A stretch of 64,000 nucleotides of DNA from Rhizobium croatiense (GCF_019793465.1 NZ_JAILYJ010000014.1:124001-188000), one strand, 5' to 3'; shown: positions 19,691-29,031, counted from the first letter of the stretch. The notes: generated by a model from the letters alone, not told the origin. Program-made: numbers and translations.

Positions 19691-21163
19691 ATGACAGTGA
19701 TGCAATCCAACAGAAGCGAGGCCGATGGCCAGGTCTTTGCCGAGGAGGACCTCGGTTACCACAAGGCGCTGAAGCCGCGGCAGATCCAGATGATCGCCAT
19801 CGGCGGCGCCATCGGCACGGGGCTGTTTCTCGGCGCCGGCGGCCGGCTTGCCGCTGCCGGTCCGGCACTTGTGCTGGTCTACGCCCTGTGCGGCTTTTTC
19901 GCTTTCCTAGTTCTGAGAGCCCTCGGCGAGCTGATCGTCCATCGCCCGACCTCGGGCTCGTTCGTCTCCTATGCCCGCGAATTTTACGGCGAAAAGCTCG
20001 CCTTCGCGGTCGGCTGGATGTATTGGCTGACTTGGGCGATGACGGCGGTCGCCGACGTCACCGCGGTCGCCCTCTACATGAATTTCTTCAAGGCCTATGT
20101 CCCGTGGATCGCGATGATCGATCAGTGGGTGTTTGCGCTGGCGGCGCTGGTCCTCGTCCTCGCCATGAACCTCCTGTCGGTGAAGGTCTTCGGTGAACTG
20201 GAATTCTGGTTCAGCCTCGTCAAGGTCCTCGCCCTCGTCGTCTTCCTGATCGTCGCCGTCTACTTCGTCGTCACCGGCACGCCGATCGACGGCCATGTTC
20301 CGGGCCTGAACACGATCACCGATTTCGGCGGCATGTTCCCGAACAGCGTCCTGCCGGCGCTGGTGGTGATTCAGGGCGTGGTCTTCGCCTATGCCTCGAT
20401 CGAGCTGATCGGTACCGCCGCCGGCGAAACCGAAAATGCCCGCAAGGTGATGCCGCGGGCGATCCGCACGGTCGTGCTGCGCCTGGTGGTCTTCTATGTC
20501 GGCTCGGTCCTGCTGCTGTCGCTGCTGCTGCCTTATACCGCCTATAAGGGCGGCGAGAGCCCGTTCGTGACCTTCTTCGGCAAGATCGGCATCCAGGGCG
20601 CCGATGTCGTCATGAACCTCGTGGTGCTGACCGCCGTCCTGTCGTCGCTCAATGCCGGCCTCTATTCGACCGGCCGCATCCTGCATTCCATGGCGATATC
20701 AGGTTCGGCGCCGGCGGCACTGGCGAAGATGAACCGATCCGGCGTGCCCTATGTCGGCATTGCGGTGACGGCTGTCGTGACCGCCTTCGGCGTCGTGCTG
20801 AATGCCGTCGTTCCGGCAGAAGCCTTCGAGATCGGCCTGAATGTCGCCGCCCTCGGCATCATCGCCGCATGGGGCGTGATCGTGCTCTGCCAGCTCAAGC
20901 TGTGGCAGTTGTCGCGGCAGGGTAAGCTGGCGCGGCCTGAATTCCGGATGTTCGGCGCGCCCTATACCGGCGTGCTGACGCTGGGCTTCCTCGCCGTCGT
21001 CGTGATCCTGATGGCCCTCGACTATCCTGTCGGAACCTACACGGTCGCCTCACTGGCTCTGATCATTCCGGCGCTGGTGGTCGGCTGGCTCTTGATGCGG
21101 GAGCGCATCCACATGCTCGCCGCCGAACAGGGCGAGGATCGCGGCGGTTTCGATCTCGCCTGA
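19691..21163 (+). CDS. ansP: L-asparagine permease (APC superfamily)
   Basis: The 490-aa membrane protein belongs to the amino acid transporter (AAT) family. It has the first-helix motif IGGAIGTGLFLGAGG, RALGELIVHRPTSGSFVSYA and about 12 membrane segments. Its closest recognisable relatives are AnsP/GabP-type permeases. GGGAGG precedes the ATG at 19691. Position directly before asparaginase and aspartase genes makes asparagine the likely substrate. The N-terminal cytoplasmic tail (to residue 33) is typical of AnsP. Confidence 0.9.
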   Translation: MTVMQSNRSEADGQVFAEEDLGYHKALKPRQIQMIAIGGAIGTGLFLGAGGRLAAAGPALVLVYALCGFFAFLVLRALGELIVHRPTSGSFVSYAREFYGEKLAFAVGWMYWLTWAMTAVADVTAVALYMNFFKAYVPWIAMIDQWVFALAALVLVLAMNLLSVKVFGELEFWFSLVKVLALVVFLIVAVYFVVTGTPIDGHVPGLNTITDFGGMFPNSVLPALVVIQGVVFAYASIELIGTAAGETENARKVMPRAIRTVVLRLVVFYVGSVLLLSLLLPYTAYKGGESPFVTFFGKIGIQGADVVMNLVVLTAVLSSLNAGLYSTGRILHSMAISGSAPAALAKMNRSGVPYVGIAVTAVVTAFGVVLNAVVPAEAFEIGLNVAALGIIAAWGVIVLCQLKLWQLSRQGKLARPEFRMFGAPYTGVLTLGFLAVVVILMALDYPVGTYTVASLALIIPALVVGWLLMRERIHMLAAEQGEDRGGFDLA

Positions 21164-21186
21164 CATCGATCGACAATCCGAGCTTG

Positions 21187-21212
21187 CTCCGGCGGTGCAG
21201 TCGCCGCCGGAG
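21187..21212 (+). other. Intercistronic hairpin between ansP and ansA
   Basis: A perfect 9-base stem (21187-21195 with 21204-21212) closes an 8-base loop just before the asparaginase ribosome-binding site. There is no T-run, so it is more likely an mRNA-stability or attenuation structure than a full terminator. Confidence 0.5.
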
Positions 21213-21234
21213 TGCGGCATGAATGGAGAGAGAC

Positions 21235-22329
21235 ATGACCCCGAGTGAGGATTTCGTCGTCACCGATCGTGGCGGCATCGTCGAGAACAGTCACCGCGTC
21301 CACGCGGCTGTCGTCGATGCCAAGGGCAGGCTGCTCTACACGCTCGGAAATCCGGCGCGCCTGACGCTTGCCCGCTCCGCCGCCAAGCCGGCTCAGGCGC
21401 TTGCCATCCTGGAGACGGAGGGTTTCGCGGGTTACGGCTTCGATGATGCGGATATTGCGCTGATGTGCGCGTCCCACAGCAGCGAAGAGCGGCATATCGC
21501 GCGCACGCGAACCATGCTGTCGAAGGTCAAGGCCGAGGAGGCCGACCTTCGCTGCGGCGGCCATCCTTCCCTGTCGGAAACGGTCAACCGCTCCTGGATC
21601 AGGCAGGATTTTATCCCAACGGCGGTCTGCAGCAATTGCTCGGGCAAACACGTCGGCATGCTTGCCGGCGCCCGGGCGATCGGGGCAGGCATGGAAGGTT
21701 ACCACCTGCCGGATCATCCGATGCAGGAGACGGTCAAACGCACCGTCGCCGAACTCTGCGATCTGGACGCCCGGGAGGTCGAATGGGGGATCGACGGATG
21801 CAATCTCCCAACTCCCGCTTTTCCGCTGGACCGCCTGGCCCGCATCTATGCCAAGCTTGCCGCGGCCGCGGATGGCGACGATGCGGGCGATAGGCCGTCG
21901 ACGCGGGGGCCGGCACTGGCCCGCATCTTCCATGCAATGGCCGGCCACCCTGACATGGTCGCGGGCGAGGGGCGCTACTGCACGCTGCTGATGTGCGCAT
22001 TCGACGGCGCCCTCATCGGCAAGCTCGGGGCCGACGCGAGCTACGCGATCGGCGTGCGGGCCTCGGATGCAACCCGGCGATTAGGGACGGACGGTGCGCT
22101 TGGCATCTCCGTCAAGATCGAGGACGGCAACCTTGAAATCCTGTACGCCGTCGTGACGGAGCTCCTCGAGCGGCTCGGCATCGGCTCGCCTGATATCCGC
22201 AGCCAGCTCGCGCCGTTCCATCATCCCCAGCGCGTGAACACGATGGGTGTCACAACAGGCGGCGTATTTTTCCCATTCAAGCTGCGCGGATCGAAGCCGG
22301 ACGGGGACGATCCTCATCCTGCCGCCTGA
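21235..22329 (+). CDS. ansA: L-asparaginase II family (R. etli AnsA type)
   Basis: The 364-aa protein belongs to the asparaginase II family (PF06089), unrelated to bacterial type I/II enzymes of the EcAII fold. Key blocks are RSAAKPAQALA, CASHSSEERHIART, CSNCSGKHVGMLA and DGCNLPTPAFPL; Ser-Lys pairs and the conserved Cys in these blocks form the active-site region in the R. etli enzyme. It converts asparagine to aspartate and ammonia in the cytoplasm. ATG 21235 is chosen because GGAGAG lies just upstream; ATG 21223 also lies in frame. Confidence 0.93.
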   Translation: MTPSEDFVVTDRGGIVENSHRVHAAVVDAKGRLLYTLGNPARLTLARSAAKPAQALAILETEGFAGYGFDDADIALMCASHSSEERHIARTRTMLSKVKAEEADLRCGGHPSLSETVNRSWIRQDFIPTAVCSNCSGKHVGMLAGARAIGAGMEGYHLPDHPMQETVKRTVAELCDLDAREVEWGIDGCNLPTPAFPLDRLARIYAKLAAAADGDDAGDRPSTRGPALARIFHAMAGHPDMVAGEGRYCTLLMCAFDGALIGKLGADASYAIGVRASDATRRLGTDGALGISVKIEDGNLEILYAVVTELLERLGIGSPDIRSQLAPFHHPQRVNTMGVTTGGVFFPFKLRGSKPDGDDPHPAA

Positions 22330-22430
22330 CCCGATGACGCCTGCGGACACGGCTATTCTGCCGCGTCACCAGCCATTCTTGTCTTCAGCCTGTCGCCGCA
22401 ATGCGTGCGCCCCTCTCGAAAGTTCCCGCC

Positions 22431-23858
22431 ATGACGACATCCGATATGACTGCTATCCGCGTCGAACACGACCTGATCGGCGATCGCGACGTGCCGGCCT
22501 CGGCCTATTACGGCGTGCATACGCTGCGCGCGGTCGAGAATTTTCCGATAACCGGTCAGACCCTGAAGGAATCGGCCGATCTGATCGCATCCCTGGCGGC
22601 GATCAAGCAAGCGGCGGCTCAGGCCAATCTGAGCCTCGGCCTTCTGGATCAGGAGCGGGCCGCCGCCATCATTGCGGCCTGCATCGAAATCCGCGACGGC
22701 GCGCTGCACGACCAGTTTGTCGTCGATCTGATCCAGGGCGGGGCGGGAACCTCGACCAACATGAACGCCAATGAGGTGATTGCCAACAGGGCGCTGGAAA
22801 TCCTGGGCCATCGCCGCGGCGAGTACCAGCACCTGCATCCGAACGAGCACGTCAATCTCTCGCAATCCACCAACGACGTCTATCCGACGGCGTTGAAGCT
22901 TGCAGCATGGATCGGCGTTCATCGTCTCGTCGACGCCATGGTGATCCTGCGCCGGGCCTTCGAGGCCAAGGCGGTCGAGTTCGCCGACGTCCTCAAGATG
23001 GGCCGCACCCAATTGCAGGACGCCGTGCCGATGACGCTCGGCCAGGAATTCGGAACCTACGCGCTGATGCTGGCGGAGGATGAGGCGCGCCTTTCCGAAG
23101 CGGTCTCGTTGATCCGCGAGATCAATCTCGGCGCGACGGCGATCGGCACCGGCATCACCGCCCATCCTCGCTATGCGGCGCTGGTGCGCGAGCGCCTGTC
23201 CGATATCGTCGGCGTCGATCTGGTGACGTCACCTGACCTGGTGGAGGCGACGCAGGATTGCGGCTCCTTCGTCCAGCTTTCGGGCGTTCTCAAGCGTGTG
23301 GCGGTCAAGCTTTCCAAGACCTGCAACGATCTGCGGCTTCTGTCCTCGGGGCCGCGCGCCGGCTTCAACGAGATCAATTTGCCGGCGCGCCAAGCCGGCT
23401 CCTCGATCATGCCCGGCAAGGTCAATCCTGTTATCCCGGAGGTCGTCAACCAGGTCGCCTTCGAAGTGATCGGCAATGACGTGACGATCACCATGGCCGC
23501 CGAGGCCGGCCAGCTGCAGCTGAACGCCTTCGAGCCGGTGATCTTCTACAGCCTCTATCGCAGCCTGAGCCATCTGACCAATGCCTGCCTGACGCTCGAG
23601 GCGAATTGCATTCGAGGCATTACCGCCAACCGCGAAAGGCTGCGGCAGATGGTCGAGCAATCGATCGGCATCGTGACGGCGCTCAACCCTTATATCGGCT
23701 ATCGCAACGCCACCGAGGTTGCGCTGGAAGCGCATCATTCGGGACGAGGGGTCTACGAAATCCTTCTCGAACGCGGCCTGATGCAGAAGGAGCATCTCGA
23801 TGCGGTGCTGCGCCCGGAAACGCTGACCCGGCCGAGCGAGAAGCTTTCCTTCTCGTAA
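22431..23858 (+). CDS. aspA: Aspartate ammonia-lyase (aspartase)
   Basis: The 475-aa protein belongs to the fumarase/aspartase superfamily. The signature SSIMPGKVNPVIPE gives the catalytic serine loop, and HPNEHVNLSQSTNDVYPTA and the TSTNMNANEVIANRA block bind the substrate carboxylates. It deaminates aspartate to fumarate, so permease, asparaginase and aspartase together feed asparagine carbon into the TCA cycle. In R. etli the equivalent gene is called ansB. A start at 22446 is also possible. Confidence 0.93.
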   Translation: MTTSDMTAIRVEHDLIGDRDVPASAYYGVHTLRAVENFPITGQTLKESADLIASLAAIKQAAAQANLSLGLLDQERAAAIIAACIEIRDGALHDQFVVDLIQGGAGTSTNMNANEVIANRALEILGHRRGEYQHLHPNEHVNLSQSTNDVYPTALKLAAWIGVHRLVDAMVILRRAFEAKAVEFADVLKMGRTQLQDAVPMTLGQEFGTYALMLAEDEARLSEAVSLIREINLGATAIGTGITAHPRYAALVRERLSDIVGVDLVTSPDLVEATQDCGSFVQLSGVLKRVAVKLSKTCNDLRLLSSGPRAGFNEINLPARQAGSSIMPGKVNPVIPEVVNQVAFEVIGNDVTITMAAEAGQLQLNAFEPVIFYSLYRSLSHLTNACLTLEANCIRGITANRERLRQMVEQSIGIVTALNPYIGYRNATEVALEAHHSGRGVYEILLERGLMQKEHLDAVLRPETLTRPSEKLSFS

Positions 23859-23904
23859 GGCCTGCGGCCCATTTTGTTTCCGGGCGACATTCATCTGGAG
23901 CTGA

Positions 23905-24834
23905 TCAGGCCGCCTTTGCTTGCGGCTTGGCGGCCTTGACGTGGGTTATGCTGCGGCGGCCGTCGATGCTGACGGGAACATCGCCATCAACCGTGGCCCG
24001 GCGAACGACCCGGTGCTGGTCGCCATAATCGTTGACGGCATAGTGCTGGGTGGCGCGGTTGTCCCAGATCGCGACATCGCCGGCGCTCCAGCGCCAGCGC
24101 ACGGTATTTTCCGGGGCGGTGACGTAGGACTGGAACACCTCGTAGAGTTTTACGGAGTCGCTCTTCGACAGGCCGACTAGGCGCTGAACGAAGTTGCCGA
24201 GCAGCAGCGATCTTTCGCCGGTTTCCGGATGGACACGCACGACCGGATGCTCGGTCTCGTAGATGGTCGAGGTGAAAACCTCCTCGAAATGCTTCTTCTC
24301 TTCGGCACTGGCGCGAGGGCGCACGGCAGCATAGTCGTAGGCATTGCTGTGAATGGCCCATAAATTGTCCGCCAGCAGTTTCAGCGGCGCCGGCAGGCTT
24401 TCATAGGCGGCATGGGTGTTGGACCAGATCGTGTCGCCGCCGGCCGCCGGGATGATGACGCCGCGAAGGACGGAGAATTTGGGATAGGCGTCGACGAAGG
24501 TGACGTCGGTGTGCCACTGGTCCGCCCTGCCGCCGCCGCGGCTGGAATCGAGATTGAGGATGGAAGCCGTGCCGGCGACCGGTCCCTGGGTTGGATGCGG
24601 CACGAGATCGCCGAGGCGGCGCGCGAAGGCTTCCTGTTCGGGATCGTCAAGATGTCCCTGATCGCGGAAGAAGATGACCTTGTGCTTCAGGAGAAGCTGG
24701 TTGATGGCTGCCACCGTTGCATCCGAAAGCTCTCCGCCGAGGCGGATACCCTTGATTTCGGCTCCGACACGGCCGGTCAGCGGGACGACATCGGACTTGG
24801 GAATGATCTGATTGACGAGAACCGGATTGCTCAT
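23905..24834 (-). CDS. TauD/TfdA-family alpha-ketoglutarate-dependent dioxygenase
   Basis: The 309-aa protein has the Fe(II) facial triad of TfdA-like enzymes: WHTDVTF (His and Asp) and a distal His in NRATQHYAVNDYG, followed by HRVVRR for 2-oxoglutarate. The family oxidises taurine, sulfonates, alkyl sulfates, phenoxy acids and similar small substrates; no ABC transporter for any of these is adjacent. The start at 24834 (MSNPVLVNQ) has GGAG upstream; a longer reading from 24891 lacks support. A 17-bp palindrome at 24947 may control it. Confidence 0.9.
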   Translation of the reverse strand: MSNPVLVNQIIPKSDVVPLTGRVGAEIKGIRLGGELSDATVAAINQLLLKHKVIFFRDQGHLDDPEQEAFARRLGDLVPHPTQGPVAGTASILNLDSSRGGGRADQWHTDVTFVDAYPKFSVLRGVIIPAAGGDTIWSNTHAAYESLPAPLKLLADNLWAIHSNAYDYAAVRPRASAEEKKHFEEVFTSTIYETEHPVVRVHPETGERSLLLGNFVQRLVGLSKSDSVKLYEVFQSYVTAPENTVRWRWSAGDVAIWDNRATQHYAVNDYGDQHRVVRRATVDGDVPVSIDGRRSITHVKAAKPQAKAA

Positions 24835-24946
24835 GGAAATCTCCTGTTGATTTGGAAGAAGTCGGCAGGTCACATGCACCCAAGGATGCATCCATTGGGC
24901 GTTCGAAATTCAACGCTGAAGTCGACAGGGCTATGGAACGGCATAA

Positions 24947-24963
24947 TCTACAAAATCTGTAGA
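24947..24963. promoter_or_regulatory. 17-bp palindromic operator candidate between tauD-like and ahpD-like genes
   Basis: TCTACAAAATCTGTAGA has perfect 6-base arms around a 5-base centre, in the 295-base divergent intergenic region (24835-25129). The size and symmetry fit a dimeric GntR- or LysR-type binding site. The regulator is unknown. The rest of this gap shows nothing further. Confidence 0.5.
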
Positions 24964-25129
24964 CAATAATTTCTAAATTTGCCTGTTTTCGTGAAACAGC
25001 CGCTTCGATTTCCTCGTCAGCGGGAGGCTGGCGGCCGCTGCCGTTTCTCCGTATCTTCCGCCAGCGGCGTGGGATCGCCGAGCAACATCATGCTTGAGGC
25101 CGTAGATCGGCGCCCGGAAGGAACTTTCG

Positions 25130-25537
25130 ATGGCAACAGTGAAACTTCTGTCGGATCAAGAGGCCGCAGCCATTCTGGCCGTGCAAGCCGTGTTCGATGA
25201 CATCAGGGCGACACGCAAGACCGACTTCATCAACAATTTCTGGCGTGCTCTTGCAAACGACCCCGCAAATCTCAAGCGGGTGTGGCAGACGCTCAAGTCG
25301 GTCATGACGGTCGAAGGCGCCATCGATCCGCTGACGCGCGAGATGATCTACATAGCGGTGTCGACTGCCAATGCCTGCCAGTACTGCATTCAATCCCACA
25401 CCGCAGCCGCCCGAGCGCGGGGGATGACCGATGCCCAGCATGGCGAACTCCTGACGATCATCGGGCTCGCCGCGCAGACAAATCATCTCGCTCTCGCCAT
25501 GCAGGTTCCGCCCGATCCGGAATTCGAGGTGCGATAG
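25130..25537 (+). CDS. Carboxymuconolactone decarboxylase / AhpD-like protein
   Basis: The 135-aa helical protein has the AhpD-like CxxC redox motif with following His (NACQYCIQSHTAAAR, around residue 83-97). Such proteins either reduce peroxidase partners or act in small aromatic metabolism; the presence of both cysteines and the His favours a peroxide or thiol role. GGAAGGAA precedes the ATG. It is transcribed away from the TauD-like gene across a shared regulatory region. Confidence 0.88.
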   Translation: MATVKLLSDQEAAAILAVQAVFDDIRATRKTDFINNFWRALANDPANLKRVWQTLKSVMTVEGAIDPLTREMIYIAVSTANACQYCIQSHTAAARARGMTDAQHGELLTIIGLAAQTNHLALAMQVPPDPEFEVR

Positions 25538-25682
25538 GAAACAACGGACTCGGCGCCCGCGTCATCGAATGCGGAGAAGGGCAGGCTCTGCAACTTAAGG
25601 AGAAGTTTGGACAACTGGGACGTGTAAATGTGGCGTAATCTGTCTTATGGAACTCACGATGACAGACAGAATCTCGGCACCC

Positions 25683-25739
25683 ATGAGCCATAGAATATGC
25701 TGGTATCGCTCACAGAAGCAGCCTATATGAGTTATAGAA
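25683..25739 (+). promoter_or_regulatory. Direct repeat in the promoter region of the Fic gene
   Basis: ATGAGCCATAGAA (25683-25695) and ATGAGTTATAGAA (25727-25739) agree at 11 of 13 positions and are 44 bases apart, about four helical turns. Two phased sites before a potentially toxic enzyme suggest a regulator, but this is weak evidence. Confidence 0.3.
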
Positions 25740-25755
25740 AGGATGTCTATTGCTC

Positions 25756-26880
25756 ATGAAATGGAACTGGACACACGGAGATTGGCCCCAATTCCAATAT
25801 GACGCTGCTCTGCTCGAGCAATTCGAAAACCGATTTCTTCTGGCGTCAGGGGAAGTGATCGGCGCTATCCGGCATGTCGGTGATGACGACCGCAAATTGT
25901 TGCGCATCGAGCTTCTAAGCGACGAGGCGGTGAAGACCTCCGAGATCGAGGGCGAAATGCTCGATCGCTTGATCGTGCAATCCTCATTGCGCCGGCAGTT
26001 CGGCCTCGACACCGACAACCGGCCGATAAGGCCGCAAGAACGTGGAATCGCCGAGATGATGGTCGACGTCTATGACTCCTGGTCAACCCCGCTCGATCAT
26101 GAAACGCTGTTTCGTTGGCATGGCATGTTGATGACGGGAAACCGCCATATTGGAACGGTCGGCGGGTATAGGACGCATGAGGATGCAATGCAGATCGTAT
26201 CCGGTCGCCTCGATCGTCCAACGATTCATTACGAAGCTCCGCCATCAAAGCAGGTGCCGGCGGAAATGGCGGCTTATGTAGGCTGGTTCAATCGATCGTC
26301 ACCCAAGGGGGAAGTCCCCCTGCCCGCTCTCACTCGAGCAGGCATAGGTCATTTGTATTTCGAAAGCATTCATCCATTTGAGGATGGGAATGGCCGAATT
26401 GGCCGCGCACTTGCGGAAAAGTCGCTCGCACAGAACATCGGGCAGCCCAGCCTGATTGCGCTTGCCTACACGATCGAACATGGCCGCAGAACCTATTACG
26501 ATCAGCTCGAGCGGCATCAACGCACGCTCGATATTACGGAGTGGATGGTTTATTTCGCCGAAACCATTCTTGAAGCGCAGCAGACGACTCTGAACCGTGT
26601 GGCCTTTTACATCAGCAAGGCGCGTTTTTACGGTCAGTTCCGCGGCCAATTCAACGAGCGCCAGGAGAAGGCCATCGCGCGGATGTTCCGCGAAGGCCCT
26701 GGAGGCTTCAAGGGCGGGTTGAGCGCTGAAAATTATATTTCGATCACGCGAACCTCGCGAGCGACGACCACGCGCGATCTCCATGATTTGGTGGAGAAGG
26801 GCGCGTTCAGGCGTACGGGCGACCGTCGGTATACGCGTTATGCGCTGAACCTGCCGGAAACCAGTCATAAAATGGAATAG
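25756..26880 (+). CDS. Fic-domain protein, class II (N-terminal inhibitory helix)
   Basis: The 374-aa protein has an N-terminal DUF4172-like region, a complete Fic motif HPFEDGNGRIGRAL (His-to-Arg HxFxDGNGRxxR) and a C-terminal winged-helix segment. Fic enzymes transfer AMP or similar groups to Ser, Thr or Tyr hydroxyls. The TSEIEG stretch near residue 63 fits the (S/T)xxxE(G/N) inhibitory motif placed N-terminal to the Fic core, which defines self-inhibited class II proteins, so no separate antitoxin gene is needed. The start may be ATG 25756 or TTG 25750. No partner gene is adjacent. Confidence 0.9.
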   Translation: MKWNWTHGDWPQFQYDAALLEQFENRFLLASGEVIGAIRHVGDDDRKLLRIELLSDEAVKTSEIEGEMLDRLIVQSSLRRQFGLDTDNRPIRPQERGIAEMMVDVYDSWSTPLDHETLFRWHGMLMTGNRHIGTVGGYRTHEDAMQIVSGRLDRPTIHYEAPPSKQVPAEMAAYVGWFNRSSPKGEVPLPALTRAGIGHLYFESIHPFEDGNGRIGRALAEKSLAQNIGQPSLIALAYTIEHGRRTYYDQLERHQRTLDITEWMVYFAETILEAQQTTLNRVAFYISKARFYGQFRGQFNERQEKAIARMFREGPGGFKGGLSAENYISITRTSRATTTRDLHDLVEKGAFRRTGDRRYTRYALNLPETSHKME

Positions 26881-26966
26881 AACGACGAGAGGCTACTGCA
26901 TAGGCAACGGGCCAAGCTCGTCCGGCGTCTCGGACTGAGTCGAGGAAAGCTTCGCCATACACCGCG

Positions 26967-28109
26967 TCAACGTGCGAGCGTCAGCCAATCGCCGATCGTT
27001 GTCCCAAAATGTCGCATGGAACGTGTTGCGGGAATGGCCGGGCGCTCGGTGGCGTTGGTCTTTCGGACTTCACGCGGGCTGAGCCCGAATTCATGGCTGA
27101 AGGCGCGTGTGAAATTGGCTGCAACGTCGAAGCCGGCGGCCTCGGCAATCTCCGAGATCGGCCTGTTGTCGGTCGGGTTGGTAAGATCCGCATATGCCTG
27201 CAGCAATCGACGTTTGCGAATGTAATTGAAGACGCCCCCGCTCGTTTCGAACAATTGGTAGAGCCGCGTCCGCGAGATGCCCAGCGCACGGCACATGACC
27301 TCAGGCGTCAAGCTATCTGAATGAAGATTGAGGTGAATATAGCGATGCGCCCGCTCCATCAGCCCCATATTGGCCTGATCCTGAGCGCGATCCAAACTTG
27401 TGGACGATGCAGCGCATGCAACGACCATATCGCCGATCGTCCGTATGATCCGCGGCGCCTCCTCCACCGTCAAATTGCTGAGGTTCGCTTCCAGGCCGTT
27501 GATATAGCTGACGAGCAATTCAGCCAGGCTGCCGGAGAGGACGGTGTTGTTGGCGTTCTGCAGCAGGCTCGCATCATGGGTCAACAATTCATAGGGCAGG
27601 AAAACGAGCACAGCGACCGAATCGGTCATCCGCCCGCGGTACGGATAACCAAGCGACCTGAAAAATATCTCACCCGGGCCGGTCTCCGTTACATGGCGAT
27701 TGGCCTCGGTCCAGGCCCGGCCGCTGCGCAGTACGCCGACATTCCAGTGATCGATTGGGCTCGATCGCAGCATGGCCTGATCGCGAATATAGCTGCATGC
27801 CTGCACGCGCTGCTGGACGATGAGGATATCGCCGAGATGCCAGCCGGTCTGTTCCGCAAGAAAACCGTCGTCCTCTGATTTTCCGTCCGGCAGATGAACA
27901 TCCACAAGCGGCGCCATGTGGGATCGCCAGGACTGGAACTGTTCTTTCGGCGGCAGGTCTTGCGTCGAAAATCGCAACGGCACCAGTGCCGGCGGAACGT
28001 CCGCCCGATGTTCTTTCTGCGGGGACGGTTCGCGCGGCCAGCGCCGCCGCTCCAAATGGGCCGGCCACTCCCGTCCAGCAGCGGGGTCATCTCCAGACTC
28101 CGTAACCAT
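26967..28109 (-). CDS. AraC-family transcriptional regulator
   Basis: The 380-aa protein has a C-terminal AraC/XylS double helix-turn-helix (MCRALGISRTRLYQLFE and IAEAAGFDVAANFTRAFSHEFG). Its N-terminal half has the AraC_binding_2 type layout, with QSWRSHMAPLVDV and a GPGEIFFR strand. The start at 28109 is chosen because GGAGG lies 7 bases upstream; the frame stays open to 28232. No obvious target operon is adjacent; it lies tail to tail with the Fic gene. Confidence 0.88.
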   Translation of the reverse strand: MVTESGDDPAAGREWPAHLERRRWPREPSPQKEHRADVPPALVPLRFSTQDLPPKEQFQSWRSHMAPLVDVHLPDGKSEDDGFLAEQTGWHLGDILIVQQRVQACSYIRDQAMLRSSPIDHWNVGVLRSGRAWTEANRHVTETGPGEIFFRSLGYPYRGRMTDSVAVLVFLPYELLTHDASLLQNANNTVLSGSLAELLVSYINGLEANLSNLTVEEAPRIIRTIGDMVVACAASSTSLDRAQDQANMGLMERAHRYIHLNLHSDSLTPEVMCRALGISRTRLYQLFETSGGVFNYIRKRRLLQAYADLTNPTDNRPISEIAEAAGFDVAANFTRAFSHEFGLSPREVRKTNATERPAIPATRSMRHFGTTIGDWLTLAR

Positions 28110-28464
28110 CCAATTCCTCCAGCGCATAGCCGATCCGGGGCTGTTGAAACTGAAGCAAGCAATCGTTTTCGCGGCTGAAACGTCCGCGCAACCCGTCCGA
28201 TGGAACCGAATCGACTGAAGCTCTACGTGCATAAGCTAATTATCATATTCCTATGCGAGCAGAAATGGACGCACCGATAATTTTCAGGATGCGGCGATAA
28301 CGACAATTGCGTCCTGTTGCTGTATCTAATTAAGCAATGGTTAATTCCGAAAACGTTCGGAAATTCCAAAAAGCTCACTTGCCGGTGCAATGCAGTTTCA
28401 AAGCACCCTCAACGTGAAACGACACTTATTCAAAACAAAAAATGCGAGAACAGGAGGATAGGTC
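28110..28464. other. AT-rich intergenic region upstream of the AraC gene
   Basis: No convincing gene is seen in these 355 bases. The stretch around 28230-28430 is clearly AT-rich compared with its surroundings and probably holds the promoter of the AraC gene and of the small genes to the right. I could not assign exact boxes. Confidence 0.5.
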
Positions 28465-28635
28465 GTGAGCTATCTGGGCAATATTCGTGCGCGCTTTGCG
28501 CGAGCGTACCCTTACGACAGCAGTTCTTATCCGCACAACCATCAGGCACCAGGAAAAATTCCTATCGCCGATCGTGCGGGTTTCCCCTGCTCACATTCAT
28601 GCGAGACGCTCCTGAGGCCGGACATCGGCAATTGA
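28465..28635 (+). CDS. Possible small protein (56 aa), unknown
   Basis: A GTG start is preceded by a very good ribosome-binding site (AGGAGGATAGGTC) and opens a 56-codon frame beginning MSYLGNIRARFARAYPYDSS. It is rich in Arg, Pro and His and has two closely spaced cysteines near the end. I recognise no family. The SD strength is the main support. Confidence 0.35.
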   Translation: MSYLGNIRARFARAYPYDSSSYPHNHQAPGKIPIADRAGFPCSHSCETLLRPDIGN

Positions 28636-28773
28636 TGGCGCGCGAAGGGTTGCGCGCGGCCGAGGCTGTCTGTGTCGATGCGTAATGAGCCCGAGGCTTG
28701 CACGCAACCCTTACCATATCCACCCACTGGCGAATTTTTGCGACGCTGCCCATGTGGCAGAATGGAGGCTAAG

Positions 28774-28974
28774 ATGACTACCGCATGTGATGAGGAACAT
28801 ATCGAATTGAAGCCGCTTTCGAGCTGCAGACGAGAGGTCGAAGTCGCAATGGTTGAGATGCTCGTCAGTTTGCAAAAACATGGATGGTCGGCTGCGGAAT
28901 TGGCATTGGCGCTCGCAGATGCCTCCGAAGATCTCGTCATGCTGATCGCGACCAAAAAGCTTCGACCGAATTAA
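28774..28974 (+). CDS. Small hypothetical protein (66 aa)
   Basis: GGAGG lies 5 bases before the ATG at 28774; an in-frame GTG/ATG farther upstream (28672) has no such site. The protein has a polar N-terminus and a C-terminal helical part with HGWSAAELALALADASEDL. This pattern resembles the C-terminal half of the small protein encoded on the other strand at 29289-29513 (AGWSPDEATEALAAL), so the two may belong to one family of small rhizobial proteins. Function unknown. Confidence 0.6.
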   Translation: MTTACDEEHIELKPLSSCRREVEVAMVEMLVSLQKHGWSAAELALALADASEDLVMLIATKKLRPN

Positions 28975-29031
28975 TGCATCCCGCCCGGAAGTGTGCAGAG
29001 CCGGGATAACGACATGCATCAAAATAAAGGG

